From an uncultured Clostridia bacterium (GTDB lineage: Bacteria > Bacillota > Clostridia > TANB77 > CAG-508): 38,014 nt of DNA. The position numbers were made by a program, and so were the translations under genes. Below the pieces are notes generated by a model, which saw nothing but the letters and a program-made list of their open reading frames with translations, had not been told where the DNA came from and ran no database searches. Location of the stretch: positions 1 through 38,014 of the forward strand of contig CAMKBC010000005.1 in assembly GCA_946410665.1 (NCBI GenBank), read 5' to 3'. This document shows positions 20,887 to 29,800 of this stretch, in pieces (position 1 is the first letter of the stretch; each line of letters starts with the position of its first letter).

Positions 20887-21069
20887 TTATGCGTTATTTT
20901 CTGCAGGTTTATTCTCTTCTACTGTGTTAACTGTTTCTATAGTGTTGCTTTCGTTATTAACAAAAACTTTCTTGTTAACTGCTAAAGCAATTATTACTCC
21001 AGCAATTAATAACAAAACTAAGATTGCTATTATTAATGAAATTAAAGATACTCCTCTTTCGTTTTTCAT
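20887..21069 (-). CDS. Small pilin-like protein with class III (prepilin-type) N-terminal signal
   Basis: MKNERG|VSLISLIIAILVLLLIAGVIIALAV: charged leader ending in Gly followed by a hydrophobic helix; adjacent to prepilin peptidase-like gene. Confidence 0.6.
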   Translation of the reverse strand: MKNERGVSLISLIIAILVLLLIAGVIIALAVNKKVFVNNESNTIETVNTVEENKPAENNA

Positions 21070-22368
21070 TTAAAATCCCCCTTTTGTTCTATCGTCATAA
21101 TCTCTATTTCTTCTTTGCTTGTTTTCTTGTTCCTTTGCTTGCTCTGCTTGCATTTCTTCATATGCATCATAGTCAGCCTTAGTGAAACAATACTCATTAG
21201 TTAAGTCTTCAACCAAGTCAGCATTTCTTTCTAGTAGATTAATAACTTCTTCTTGTTGCTTTGTCATCTTTGTATTTACTTCTTTATCTTTTGCATCTTT
21301 TAATCTGATATTTAGATTTCCTAAAATAGGAATAAAGTGCGTGTCTTCCTCTATTTTCTTTTTCATTTTAGGATCAATCTCTACTGCTAAATTAGCATAG
21401 TGAATAGCTAATTGATAATTCTTTTGGAATATTTTTGTTTTTGCTAAATAGTAATATGCATATGCTACTGTTCTATCGTCGTCATCATTTAAGCAGTCCA
21501 TGAAATACTTTTCAGCTGTTTCATAATCTTTAAATATAATGCTAATCTCACCTAGGTTAAGATTTGAAATTCCTGTTAATCCATTTAATGTCGCTGCTTT
21601 TTGATAATTATCTTTCGCATTTTGGAAATCATTTAATCTTGTATAATTCATTCCTAAATAGAAATATATATCATAAGCAGTTGGATTGTATTCTAGTGCA
21701 TGGTTTAAAACCATAACTGCTTCCTTGAATTTTTCTGTATCATAAAAAATCTGTGCTAATTGTAAGTTTCCTTCTAAATAACCTGGATCTTCATTTAATA
21801 AACTTGATAATGTTGCTATCGCTTGATTAGGTTTCTTTAGTTTAACTTGGATATCTGCTAACTTACAGTAATTTTCTTTATTAGTTTTGTTTAGTTCTAT
21901 AAGTTTTAGATATTCTATTTCCTGTTTTTCTAATTCATTGTTTTCGCCATAATATTTTGCTAATCTGCTATGTGCCCAATAGTTGTTGTTATCTCTTTCA
22001 ATTATTGAAAAATAAAAATCTTGGCGATTTTCTGGCTTTGTAATTTTTTCTCTTAATATGTAATTTATATATATATTCTTTTCTTCTAATAAGAATATTG
22101 TTAAAGGAATCACAACTCCAAACAAATATATAATTAAGTATACTGGAACGCTTGGCTCTTGATTAGCTATTATAAAAACAAAGTCAATAAAAGCTCCAAT
22201 AACTTCGATTATTAGAGTGAAAAGGTAATTATTAAATTTAGATAGTACAGCTTTTACAAATGTAAACACCAAAAAGCTTAATATTATAACTGTTGTAATA
22301 ATTAAAAAAACCATATTTCTCCTTATTGCTGGCAAAATTATATAATAATAAAAAATGTTTGTAAACAA
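21070..22368 (-). CDS. TPR-repeat membrane protein
   Basis: N-terminal TM helices then tetratricopeptide-like repeats (WAHSRLAKYYGENNELEKQEIEYLKLIELN, YDIYFYLGMNYTRLNDFQNAKDNYQKAATLN). Confidence 0.85.
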   Translation of the reverse strand: MFTNIFYYYIILPAIRRNMVFLIITTVIILSFLVFTFVKAVLSKFNNYLFTLIIEVIGAFIDFVFIIANQEPSVPVYLIIYLFGVVIPLTIFLLEEKNIYINYILREKITKPENRQDFYFSIIERDNNNYWAHSRLAKYYGENNELEKQEIEYLKLIELNKTNKENYCKLADIQVKLKKPNQAIATLSSLLNEDPGYLEGNLQLAQIFYDTEKFKEAVMVLNHALEYNPTAYDIYFYLGMNYTRLNDFQNAKDNYQKAATLNGLTGISNLNLGEISIIFKDYETAEKYFMDCLNDDDDRTVAYAYYYLAKTKIFQKNYQLAIHYANLAVEIDPKMKKKIEEDTHFIPILGNLNIRLKDAKDKEVNTKMTKQQEEVINLLERNADLVEDLTNEYCFTKADYDAYEEMQAEQAKEQENKQRRNRDYDDRTKGGF

Positions 22369-22399
22369 CTTTTTTTATTAGAAAAATTCAAAATTTGTA

Positions 22400-22428
22400 T
22401 TGACAAAACTTTTTTGTCATACTATAAT
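22400..22428 (+). promoter_or_regulatory. Consensus sigma-A promoter of tRNA-Leu
   Basis: TTGACA (22400-22405), 17-bp spacer, TATAAT (22423-22428). Confidence 0.85.
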
Positions 22429-22440
22429 AACGATTGTCAC

Positions 22441-22527
22441 GCAGATATGGCGGAACTGGTAGACGCACAGGACTTAAAATCCTGCGGTAGCGATACCGTC
22501 CCGGTTCGATTCCGGGTATCTGCACCA
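22441..22527 (+). tRNA. tRNA-Leu(UAA) with encoded CCA
   Basis: GCAGATA...TATCTGC acceptor, long variable arm, GACTTAAAATCC anticodon region (TAA), GGTTCGATTCC T-arm, ACCA end. Confidence 0.95.
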
Positions 22528-22532
22528 AACTT

Positions 22533-22558
22533 GAGAGATCTTCGGATCTCTCTTTTTT
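22533..22558 (+). terminator. Intrinsic terminator of tRNA-Leu
   Basis: GAGAGATC-TTCG-GATCTCTC stem with UUCG tetraloop followed by TTTTTT. Confidence 0.9.
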
Positions 22559-22561
22559 GTT
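22546..22561. repeat. 16-bp direct repeat, copy 1 (3' half of tRNA-Leu terminator)
   Basis: ATCTCTCTTTTTTGTT identical to 23129-23144. Confidence 0.85.
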
Positions 22562-22591
22562 ATCTCTTTCCCCCTTCAACCTTTCAAATCA

Positions 22592-22620
22592 TTGCTAATA
22601 GTGCTGTTTTGTGCTATAAT
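22592..22620 (+). promoter_or_regulatory. Promoter of the 22675 gene, extended -10
   Basis: TTGCTA (22592-22597), 17-bp spacer, TGcTATAAT with TATAAT at 22615-22620. Confidence 0.7.
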
Positions 22621-22674
22621 ATCTAACATTGATACTTATCAACAAAACATTTCAGATAATAGGAGGAACGTATC

Positions 22675-23085
22675 ATGATTATTGCAACTAAGCGTGGTGA
22701 CATTTTAAACAATTGTGAACGGCGGATAGTTTTCGCTATCAATACCGAAGGTATCACAAGTGACATTTGGGCAGGTTTGATTGCACGGAGGTATTGGCCT
22801 GAACTTGCAAAGACTGGACCAACCAAGCTGGGTACAGTCCTTACCAAGGAAGTTGAAGGTATTCAATTCTTTGCAATCTGCTGTTACTCTACACGGTATG
22901 GCTGGTTTGATCAAGAGGGAATTATCAACAAATGCTTTGATTCTATCCCTGGAGATGAACCTGTAGCATCTGTAGCAATTGGAACTGACTACTTCGACAT
23001 TCATAGCGGAGCAAACATTGATTTAATCCAAGCTGGAATGCAGACCTCTGAAAAAAAGATAATTCTTTATTATCCACGAGGTTAA
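22675..23085 (+). CDS. Small protein of uncertain family, possibly divergent macro-domain-like
   Basis: Strong RBS AGGAGG, own promoter and terminator. MIIATKRGDILNNCERRIVFAINTEG...KLGTVLTKEVEGIQFFAICCYS...VASVAIGTDYFDIHSGAN resembles a GDI/macro-fold layout by eye only. Confidence 0.7.
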   Translation: MIIATKRGDILNNCERRIVFAINTEGITSDIWAGLIARRYWPELAKTGPTKLGTVLTKEVEGIQFFAICCYSTRYGWFDQEGIINKCFDSIPGDEPVASVAIGTDYFDIHSGANIDLIQAGMQTSEKKIILYYPRG

Positions 23086-23114
23086 GCTGACACATTTTAT
23101 CGTTAGCGCAGAAA

Positions 23115-23141
23115 AGAGAGATTTAACAATCTCTCTTTTTT
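23115..23141 (+). terminator. Intrinsic terminator of the 22675 gene
   Basis: GAGAGATT-taac-AATCTCTC stem followed by T-run. Confidence 0.85.
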
Positions 23142-23144
23142 GTT
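23129..23144. repeat. 16-bp direct repeat, copy 2
   Basis: ATCTCTCTTTTTTGTT identical to 22546-22561. Confidence 0.85.
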
Positions 23145-23207
23145 GCTTTTCTTCTCTATTCTTGCTATAATCCTCGTGAAAAATTAAAAATTAATATAGA
23201 GGTGTTT

Positions 23208-23897
23208 ATGAAAAGTTTTATAAGAAATATTCCAAACATTCTTACTGTTAGTAGATTCTTTTTTATACCTTTCATTTTTGGAGCAATCTTAAACCAACAA
23301 TGGTTAACCTCTGCAATTTTATTAACAATCTCTGGTTTAACAGATGTTTTAGATGGAATAATTGCAAGAAAGTTTAACTTTGTTTCAAACTTTGGAAAGC
23401 TAATTGATCCATTGGCAGATAAAGCAAATCAATTATTTACATTAATAGCTTTAGCTTATATCAACATTATTCCATGGTGGATTTTAATAGTTGTTTTTTC
23501 AAAAGAATTATTAATGGTTGCTGGAGCAGCTTTCTTATTTGGAAAAAAATTGGTTGTTTCAAGTAGATGGTTTGGTAAGCTTTCAACTGTACTATTTTAT
23601 TTAGCAATTGTTTCATCTTTGGCAATTCACTTCTTTAATATCAGTTTCCAATTTGACATTTACATTTATTATGTTGCACTTGCTTGTACCGTTCTTTCAT
23701 TAATTATGTATGGAAGAGAATTTTTCTTAAAAGGTTATTTAGCAAAAGACGACTTAACAGCTGAAGATACTACTATTACTGAGAAACCAACTAAAGAAGA
23801 TAAAATTGAAGCTAAGTACAATCGAGCTAATAACAAAGCAAAAAAATTAGAGAAAAAGAAGAAAAAATTAGAGAAACAATTAAAGGATGTTCAATAA
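23208..23897 (+). CDS. pgsA: CDP-diacylglycerol--glycerol-3-phosphate 3-phosphatidyltransferase-like protein
   Basis: CDP-alcohol phosphatidyltransferase motif TDVLDGIIARKFNFVSNFGKLIDPLADK. The ORF-track GTG at 23202 lies within the RBS (AGAGGTGTTTATG); ATG at 23208 is the likelier start. Lys-rich C-terminal tail. Confidence 0.9.
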   Translation: MKSFIRNIPNILTVSRFFFIPFIFGAILNQQWLTSAILLTISGLTDVLDGIIARKFNFVSNFGKLIDPLADKANQLFTLIALAYINIIPWWILIVVFSKELLMVAGAAFLFGKKLVVSSRWFGKLSTVLFYLAIVSSLAIHFFNISFQFDIYIYYVALACTVLSLIMYGREFFLKGYLAKDDLTAEDTTITEKPTKEDKIEAKYNRANNKAKKLEKKKKKLEKQLKDVQ

Positions 23898-24020
23898 TTG
23901 TTACAAATTCTTAATAAAAAAAATCGCAAAAACCCTTGCTATTTATTAAGATTTCTTGTAAATATATTAAAGACTTACAAAAAGTCTCACACTTTTTATT
24001 ACTTTAGGAGGTAATTAATA

Positions 24021-24299
24021 ATGAACAAATCTGAATTAATCGCAGCAATGGCTGCTAAAACAGGAGAAACAAAGAAAGACGCTGAAATAGCATTAGACGC
24101 TATTCTTGCTGCTATTACTGCTAGCTTAAAGAAAGGTGACAAAGTTCAATTAGTTGGATTTGGTTCTTTCGAAGTAAAGAAGAGAGCTGCTAGAAAAGGA
24201 AGAAATCCTCAAACTAAGGAAGAAATCAAAATTCCTGCATCAAAAGCACCTGTATTCAAAGCTGGTAAAGCATTAAAAGATGTAGTAAATCACAAATAA
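24021..24299 (+). CDS. hup: HU family DNA-binding protein
   Basis: [27 protein letters not shown]...[42 protein letters not shown]. Confidence 0.97.
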   Translation: MNKSELIAAMAAKTGETKKDAEIALDAILAAITASLKKGDKVQLVGFGSFEVKKRAARKGRNPQTKEEIKIPASKAPVFKAGKALKDVVNHK

Positions 24300-24321
24300 T
24301 TTGTTTATTATATTTTAAAAA

Positions 24322-24348
24322 GGGAGTGGTTAAGCCACTTCTTTTTTT
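24322..24348 (+). terminator. Intrinsic terminator downstream of HU gene
   Basis: GGGAGTGG-ttaag-CCACTTC stem followed by TTTTTTT. Confidence 0.75.
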
Positions 24349-24435
24349 GTCCAAAATCGCCCGAAACACTTGTATTTTTTGCCATTTTGTAAGATAATAG
24401 AAGTGTACGAGTATGTATAGGGAAAGGAACCTACT

Positions 24436-26859
24436 ATGCTTAAAATATTGGATAAATTTTTAAATGCACTTAAAACAGATAGAAATACATTTTTCACTTA
24501 TGTTCTATCTTTATTAACTGTGTATTTTTTAGTAGATCGTTTAATTGAATTTGCATTTATTGTATTTACAGGCGTTGCATATTATTATTGGAGTCCAATA
24601 ATGTACACTATCGCCCTAGCTTGCTGTGTATTTACATTTGCCTTTGCAATGAAAGCAAAGTTTGTAAAAGTAGATCAAGATAAAGTTAAATGGTTTAATA
24701 GATTTGTAATTGAATTTTACATTTTAGTAATCTTAATGTTTACTGAAGGTATTAACAAATTGCTTTGGATGGGATTCATCTCTGTTCCAAACTTCACAGG
24801 TATCGTTCAAAACTTTGGATTCTTAATTAGTCCAGCATTTGGTTCATTAGCATTGATGCTTCCTCTACTTACTGGAGGTACAATCTTCAAGAAATTATTC
24901 TTAGATGTTAATGATACTAGAAAAGTTTTTGAAGGTATTTATGATTATAAAGGAATCGACTTAAGTTCTTCTCCAAAAGATGCCGGAAACTTCTCTAACG
25001 AATTGTTCCTTGGTATTGAAAAAGAATATGGAACTAAAGTTAAACTTGCTGAAATCAGAAGATATGAATCAACACTTGTAGTTGGTGTTTCTGGTGCAGG
25101 TAAAACAACATTAGTATTTGAACCTTGGATTGCTCAAGATTTATACAAGAAATATTTCTACAGAGAAACAGCTAAAAGTATGGCTAACGCAGCTTTACGT
25201 ACTGGAATTGCAACATTAAATGCTCCATATGATAATGACTATATTAATAACAATTTCTCATTAAATATGATTCTTCCAGTTGAATCTAAGGCTAAAGCAT
25301 ATTCAGCATACTTCAAGAAATTAATCATGAATCAATCTGGATCAGATTTCACATATAGAGACTTAGGTTTAACTTACATTGCTCCAGATGATGAAACAAT
25401 TGAGAAAATGAAAAAGGTTTGTGCTGCACATGGTATTGGATACTACTTATTTGATCCTAACAGTTCAGACTCTATCGGATTAAATCCATTTTCATTTACT
25501 TCTCCTCTACAATCAGCAACAGCTATATCTACAATCTTAGGTGGATTCTATGCTAGTGCTGCAGGAGGATTAAATTACAAAGAAAACTTAGCTAATCAAA
25601 TCATTGAAAACTTAGCTATATTATTAAAAGTTGTTTATCCTAAGTTAAACGCAGGTAAATTACCTAACTTAAATGATATGTATAAATTATTAAACAACTT
25701 TGATGTTGTTGAAAAAATGTGTAGAATTCTTGAAGAAGATGAAGTTCTTTCAAAAGAATATGAGAATCAAATTCAATACTTCAAAAAGAACTTCTACGAA
25801 AAGAGCAATGGTAAGGAAGAAATGAAGAAATTAGTTTCTATTCCTCTAGCTCAACTTGATACATTATTAAGATATCCAGGAATTAAACGTATTTTATGTA
25901 ATAGAGAAAACAATATTAACTTTGACAAAGCTATTGAAAATGGAGATGTTTGCTTAGTTTGTACAAGACGTGGTGATTTAGGAGAAACAGCTCATAAAGC
26001 ATTTGGTTTATTCTTCTTACTATTAATGCAATACTCTATTTTAAGAAGACCTGGTAACGAAAAATCACGTATCCCTCACTTCTTATATGTTGATGAATTC
26101 GCTGATTTCGTATGCCCTGCTACAGAGTTAATATTTACTACTTATAGAAAATATAGAATTGGTACAGTTATTTCTGTACAAAACTTATCTCAATTAAGAG
26201 GTAAGAGCCAATTAGTAAGTACAGGAACTGATGTTACTACTACTGGTGATTATGATAAAATTGGTGACACAATCTTAGCAAACTGTTCAAATAAACTTGT
26301 ATTTGGTGGCGGCTCTCCAGAAGATGCTGTTTACTGGGAAAAAGAAATTGGACAAGTTAAGAAATGGTGGATTACTGATAATGATTACGATAAAGCTAAA
26401 GATGCTTATGCTCCTAAAGCTAACGTAGCATATAGATGGGGTCCAAAACAATTTGCCGGAACAATTACTGGTGCTAAATTCAAGAGAGTTACTTACAAGC
26501 TTAAAGATTCTGGTGGTAAGATCGATAATGGTCAAGCAGACTTAGACTTTATGCCAGCTAAATACTTAGACAAGCAAAAAATTAAAACATACAATTTCAC
26601 AAGTTATTCAAATGGTATTGCAAACAATAAAGAAACAGATAAATACAATGACACAATGTACAATAAATTTGGAAACACTGCTCATAGAAGAACAGAAAAA
26701 GCAGTATTTAGTGGTGATAACTCTGATGGACCAATTCACACAGATCCAACAAACTTATCAATCAAGCCTGATGCAAATGATGCAATCTACACTCCAGGAC
26801 AACGTAGAAACAACAATAAGAAAGCATCTTCATCAAACAACAACGAATCAGAAGAATAA
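24436..26859 (+). CDS. VirD4/TraG-like type IV secretion coupling ATPase (membrane-anchored, orphan)
   Basis: N-terminal TM helices; Walker A GVSGAGKTTLVF; Walker B-like PHFLYVDEFADFV; GIGYYLFDPNSSDSIGLNPF, VISVQNLSQLRGKS, ILANCSNKLVFGGGSPEDAVYWEKEIG motifs characteristic of TraG/TraD-type ATPases. Confidence 0.82.
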   Translation: MLKILDKFLNALKTDRNTFFTYVLSLLTVYFLVDRLIEFAFIVFTGVAYYYWSPIMYTIALACCVFTFAFAMKAKFVKVDQDKVKWFNRFVIEFYILVILMFTEGINKLLWMGFISVPNFTGIVQNFGFLISPAFGSLALMLPLLTGGTIFKKLFLDVNDTRKVFEGIYDYKGIDLSSSPKDAGNFSNELFLGIEKEYGTKVKLAEIRRYESTLVVGVSGAGKTTLVFEPWIAQDLYKKYFYRETAKSMANAALRTGIATLNAPYDNDYINNNFSLNMILPVESKAKAYSAYFKKLIMNQSGSDFTYRDLGLTYIAPDDETIEKMKKVCAAHGIGYYLFDPNSSDSIGLNPFSFTSPLQSATAISTILGGFYASAAGGLNYKENLANQIIENLAILLKVVYPKLNAGKLPNLNDMYKLLNNFDVVEKMCRILEEDEVLSKEYENQIQYFKKNFYEKSNGKEEMKKLVSIPLAQLDTLLRYPGIKRILCNRENNINFDKAIENGDVCLVCTRRGDLGETAHKAFGLFFLLLMQYSILRRPGNEKSRIPHFLYVDEFADFVCPATELIFTTYRKYRIGTVISVQNLSQLRGKSQLVSTGTDVTTTGDYDKIGDTILANCSNKLVFGGGSPEDAVYWEKEIGQVKKWWITDNDYDKAKDAYAPKANVAYRWGPKQFAGTITGAKFKRVTYKLKDSGGKIDNGQADLDFMPAKYLDKQKIKTYNFTSYSNGIANNKETDKYNDTMYNKFGNTAHRRTEKAVFSGDNSDGPIHTDPTNLSIKPDANDAIYTPGQRRNNNKKASSSNNNESEE

Positions 26860-26863
26860 TAAT

Positions 26864-26892
26864 AAAAGACGAGTATCTATTACTCGTCTTTT
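26864..26892. terminator. Bidirectional terminator between convergent genes
   Basis: AAAAGACGAGTA-tctat-TACTCGTCTTTT 12-bp stem with T-runs on both strands; overlaps the last codons of the minus-strand ORF. Confidence 0.85.
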
Positions 26893-29800
26893 TTGTTTCT
26901 AAAATACCTTACTATATCCTCTACAGCAATAAATCCTTTTGAGTCTTCCCTTGGTATCTTCTCCCCAAGTTCTTTTTCAAGTTTGATATTTATCGAAATA
27001 GTATCTAAAGAATCTGCTCTTAAATCTTCGTAGATTTTACTTTGTAATTCAATTTCAGAAACATCTTTCTTCAAGACTTCTGAAATTATTCTTTTTATTC
27101 TGTCTTCAATTGATTTCTTTTCACTACCAGCTTTTTCATCAACCTTATCATTTTCTACTCTAAAGTCTCTTATTAATTTTTGTGTTTTTGTTCTTGGAAG
27201 TGGTTCAGTTGTGAATTTAACTTCTTTTATTTGTTTAAAGTCTGGTAATGTACTATTTAAAGCGTCTATTTTAGCTTTTAAGGCATTTTCATCACTATCA
27301 CAGTAAACTATTGCTTTAACTCTGTTAACCTCACCATAAACTAAAGATTCTTTAATTTCATCTATCTCATTAAGCTGCTCTTCTATCTGCTCTGGAAATA
27401 CTTTTTGACCGTTATCTAGAACAATCATATTTTTATTTCTTCCAACGACGAATAAGTAGCCGTCTTCATCAACAGTACCCACATCGCCTGTGTGCAAGAA
27501 TCCATCTTTATCTATTGCACCTGCAAAGTTTGAATCTGATTTTACAATTATCTCCCCTGCACCATTCTCATCTTTGTCGATAAGTTTTAATTCAATTCCA
27601 TCTAAAACTTTTCCAACAGATCCCGCTTTATTTTCTGATAATGTTTCTAAAGCAATTGCAGAAGATGTTTCTGTCAAACCATAACCTTGTAAAATTTGAA
27701 TTCCTAGTTCTTTAAACTTATTTAATGTGTCCATTTTTAATGGTGCGCCTGCCGAGAATAAAAACTTAATATTCTCAACAATTACTTTTTGCTTGTCTTC
27801 ATCTAGAGCTTTAATTTCTTCAAACAACACTTCATATAGTGCTGGAACACCACCAACATAAGTCACTTTCTTTTCAAACATTGTTTTCGCAAGTTCATTT
27901 ACATCATTGCAGAACACTCTCTTTGCTCCGCCTTTGATTGATAGTAATAAATCAAACAATCCTTCTAATACGTGATTGTATGGTAAGACTGAAACAACCA
28001 CATCTTCACTTGTGAAATTATATTTTTCACTTGTCATCTTTAGATTGTTGAACACATTTTTATTAGTTAGTTCAACTTTCTTTGGCTTAGAAGTTGTTCC
28101 TGAAGTATAGAAAACAAATCCACCTTCATCACTTACTTCTAATTCAGAACCTTCTTCAAGTATCGAATCAAGTTCATCTAAGCATACTTTCTTTACTCTA
28201 TCGCCCACTAAATCTAAATATTGTTTCGAACAATAGATTACTTCAATTTTGCTATCGTTAATAATATTTTCTAATTCTTCTTTAGTTGAATCTTTATCAA
28301 TTAAAACAACTTTACTTACCATGCTTGCAGCAAGTATTGCCACCTCTGCTTCTGCTCTATTTTCAGAAATTACTCCGCATGTTTTGTTTAAGTTATTCTT
28401 TAAGATATAGTTTCCAAACCCATATACTTTTTTAGCAAACTCTTCATAAGTTAAGCCTTCATACAAATATGCATCTTTGTATTTTTCAGGAACAAATTCA
28501 ACTAATTCTTTTGTGTTCCTGGGACAGTCACTTTCAGCTTTTTCACTCTTGTTAGCTTTTTCTAATACTTTAACTTCTCCAGTTGTTCCGTCTAATCTTA
28601 CTAAATCACCTGTTTCAACAGTGTTTATAAGATTAGTAATTCCAACTACAGCTGGTATTCCAAGTTCTCTTGAAACAATTGCTGAGTGAGATAATAAACT
28701 TCCTCTCTCAACTAGAATTCCACTACTTGATGGGAACAACATTATCCATCCTGGATCAGTATATTCAGCAATTAAAACTTCACCTTGTTCTATCTTAGCA
28801 TTTGCTGGATTATGAATAACTCTTGCTCTGCCAACAACTATTCCAGGTGATGCTCCTATTCCTTTTAGTTCAGCTAATGCTTTTTTATTGTTTGTTTCTT
28901 CTTTTGTATTCTCTTCTTTATTGGTTGGATTTAATTCTATAACTTTTATTGAGTCATGTTTAAAGTCGTTTCCAACATTAACAGCACCACGTGTATAGAA
29001 TCTTTCATCTGGATTCACTTCGTGGTATTTTGCATATTGTTCTTTTCTAATAGCAATCAAATCCTTTAAGTTATTTGTTGTTGACTTACCATTGATATAG
29101 AACAATATTTCATCAACTTCTAAATAGAATATATCTCTCTTATCATCGATAACATTCATAGAAGTTAAAATAAATCCTATTCTTAAGAACAATTCTCTTA
29201 CTCTTCCGAATAATCTTGTTCTTTCAAATCTTAAGTTTTCTCTGTTCTTAACTGTATATCTTGCATTCTTTAGGATGAACTTGAACTTTCTCTTATGCAT
29301 TGGATGAAGCATTAATGCTTTTCTTACCTTTGCTTCCGCCTCTCTTCTATTCTTCTCTGTATCAATGTCTACTACATTTCCCGCTTTCATTCTAACGGCA
29401 AATGCTGCAATTGAATGATATAAACTTCTTGGATTATCTTTTAAAGTTTCTGTTTCAAGTTTTAATTCTTGTAAGCATCTATCCGAGAATTTTTCTAAGT
29501 ATTCATTTATCTTTTTATTGAACTCTTCATACTTAGGCAATTCTTTTTTGATATATAAAACATCATCATTTCCTAATAATTCAATCAATTCATCATTGTC
29601 TTTTGCAATCCTTGCCAACTCTTTAATTCTCTTAGCAGGCTCTGCACTTATGATTCCACCTTCGTCAGTTAATAAGTCATTATGTATTAAGTTGCTTTCT
29701 TCTTTAAATAGTTTTGCGCATTCGCTCTTTAATTGACCATAGAAAATCATAGCCATAAAATCATTAACTAATGGCGCATCCCATTTATGAAGTAGCTTGC

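Noticed and set aside
22388-22579. 63-aa minus-strand ORF (MKGERDNKKERSEDLSSLVQIPGIEPGRYRYRRIL...)
   Set aside because: Antisense to tRNA-Leu(UAA); the IPGIEPGRYRYR string is a classic spurious translation of a tRNA reverse complement.
22623-23004. Minus-strand ORFs (74 and 99 aa) opposite the 22675 gene
   Set aside because: The plus-strand ORF has a promoter, strong RBS and terminator; the antisense frames have none.
26612-26902. 96-aa plus-strand ORF
   Set aside because: Out-of-frame overlap with the 3' end of the TraG-like ATPase gene, running through its terminator; low-complexity sequence.
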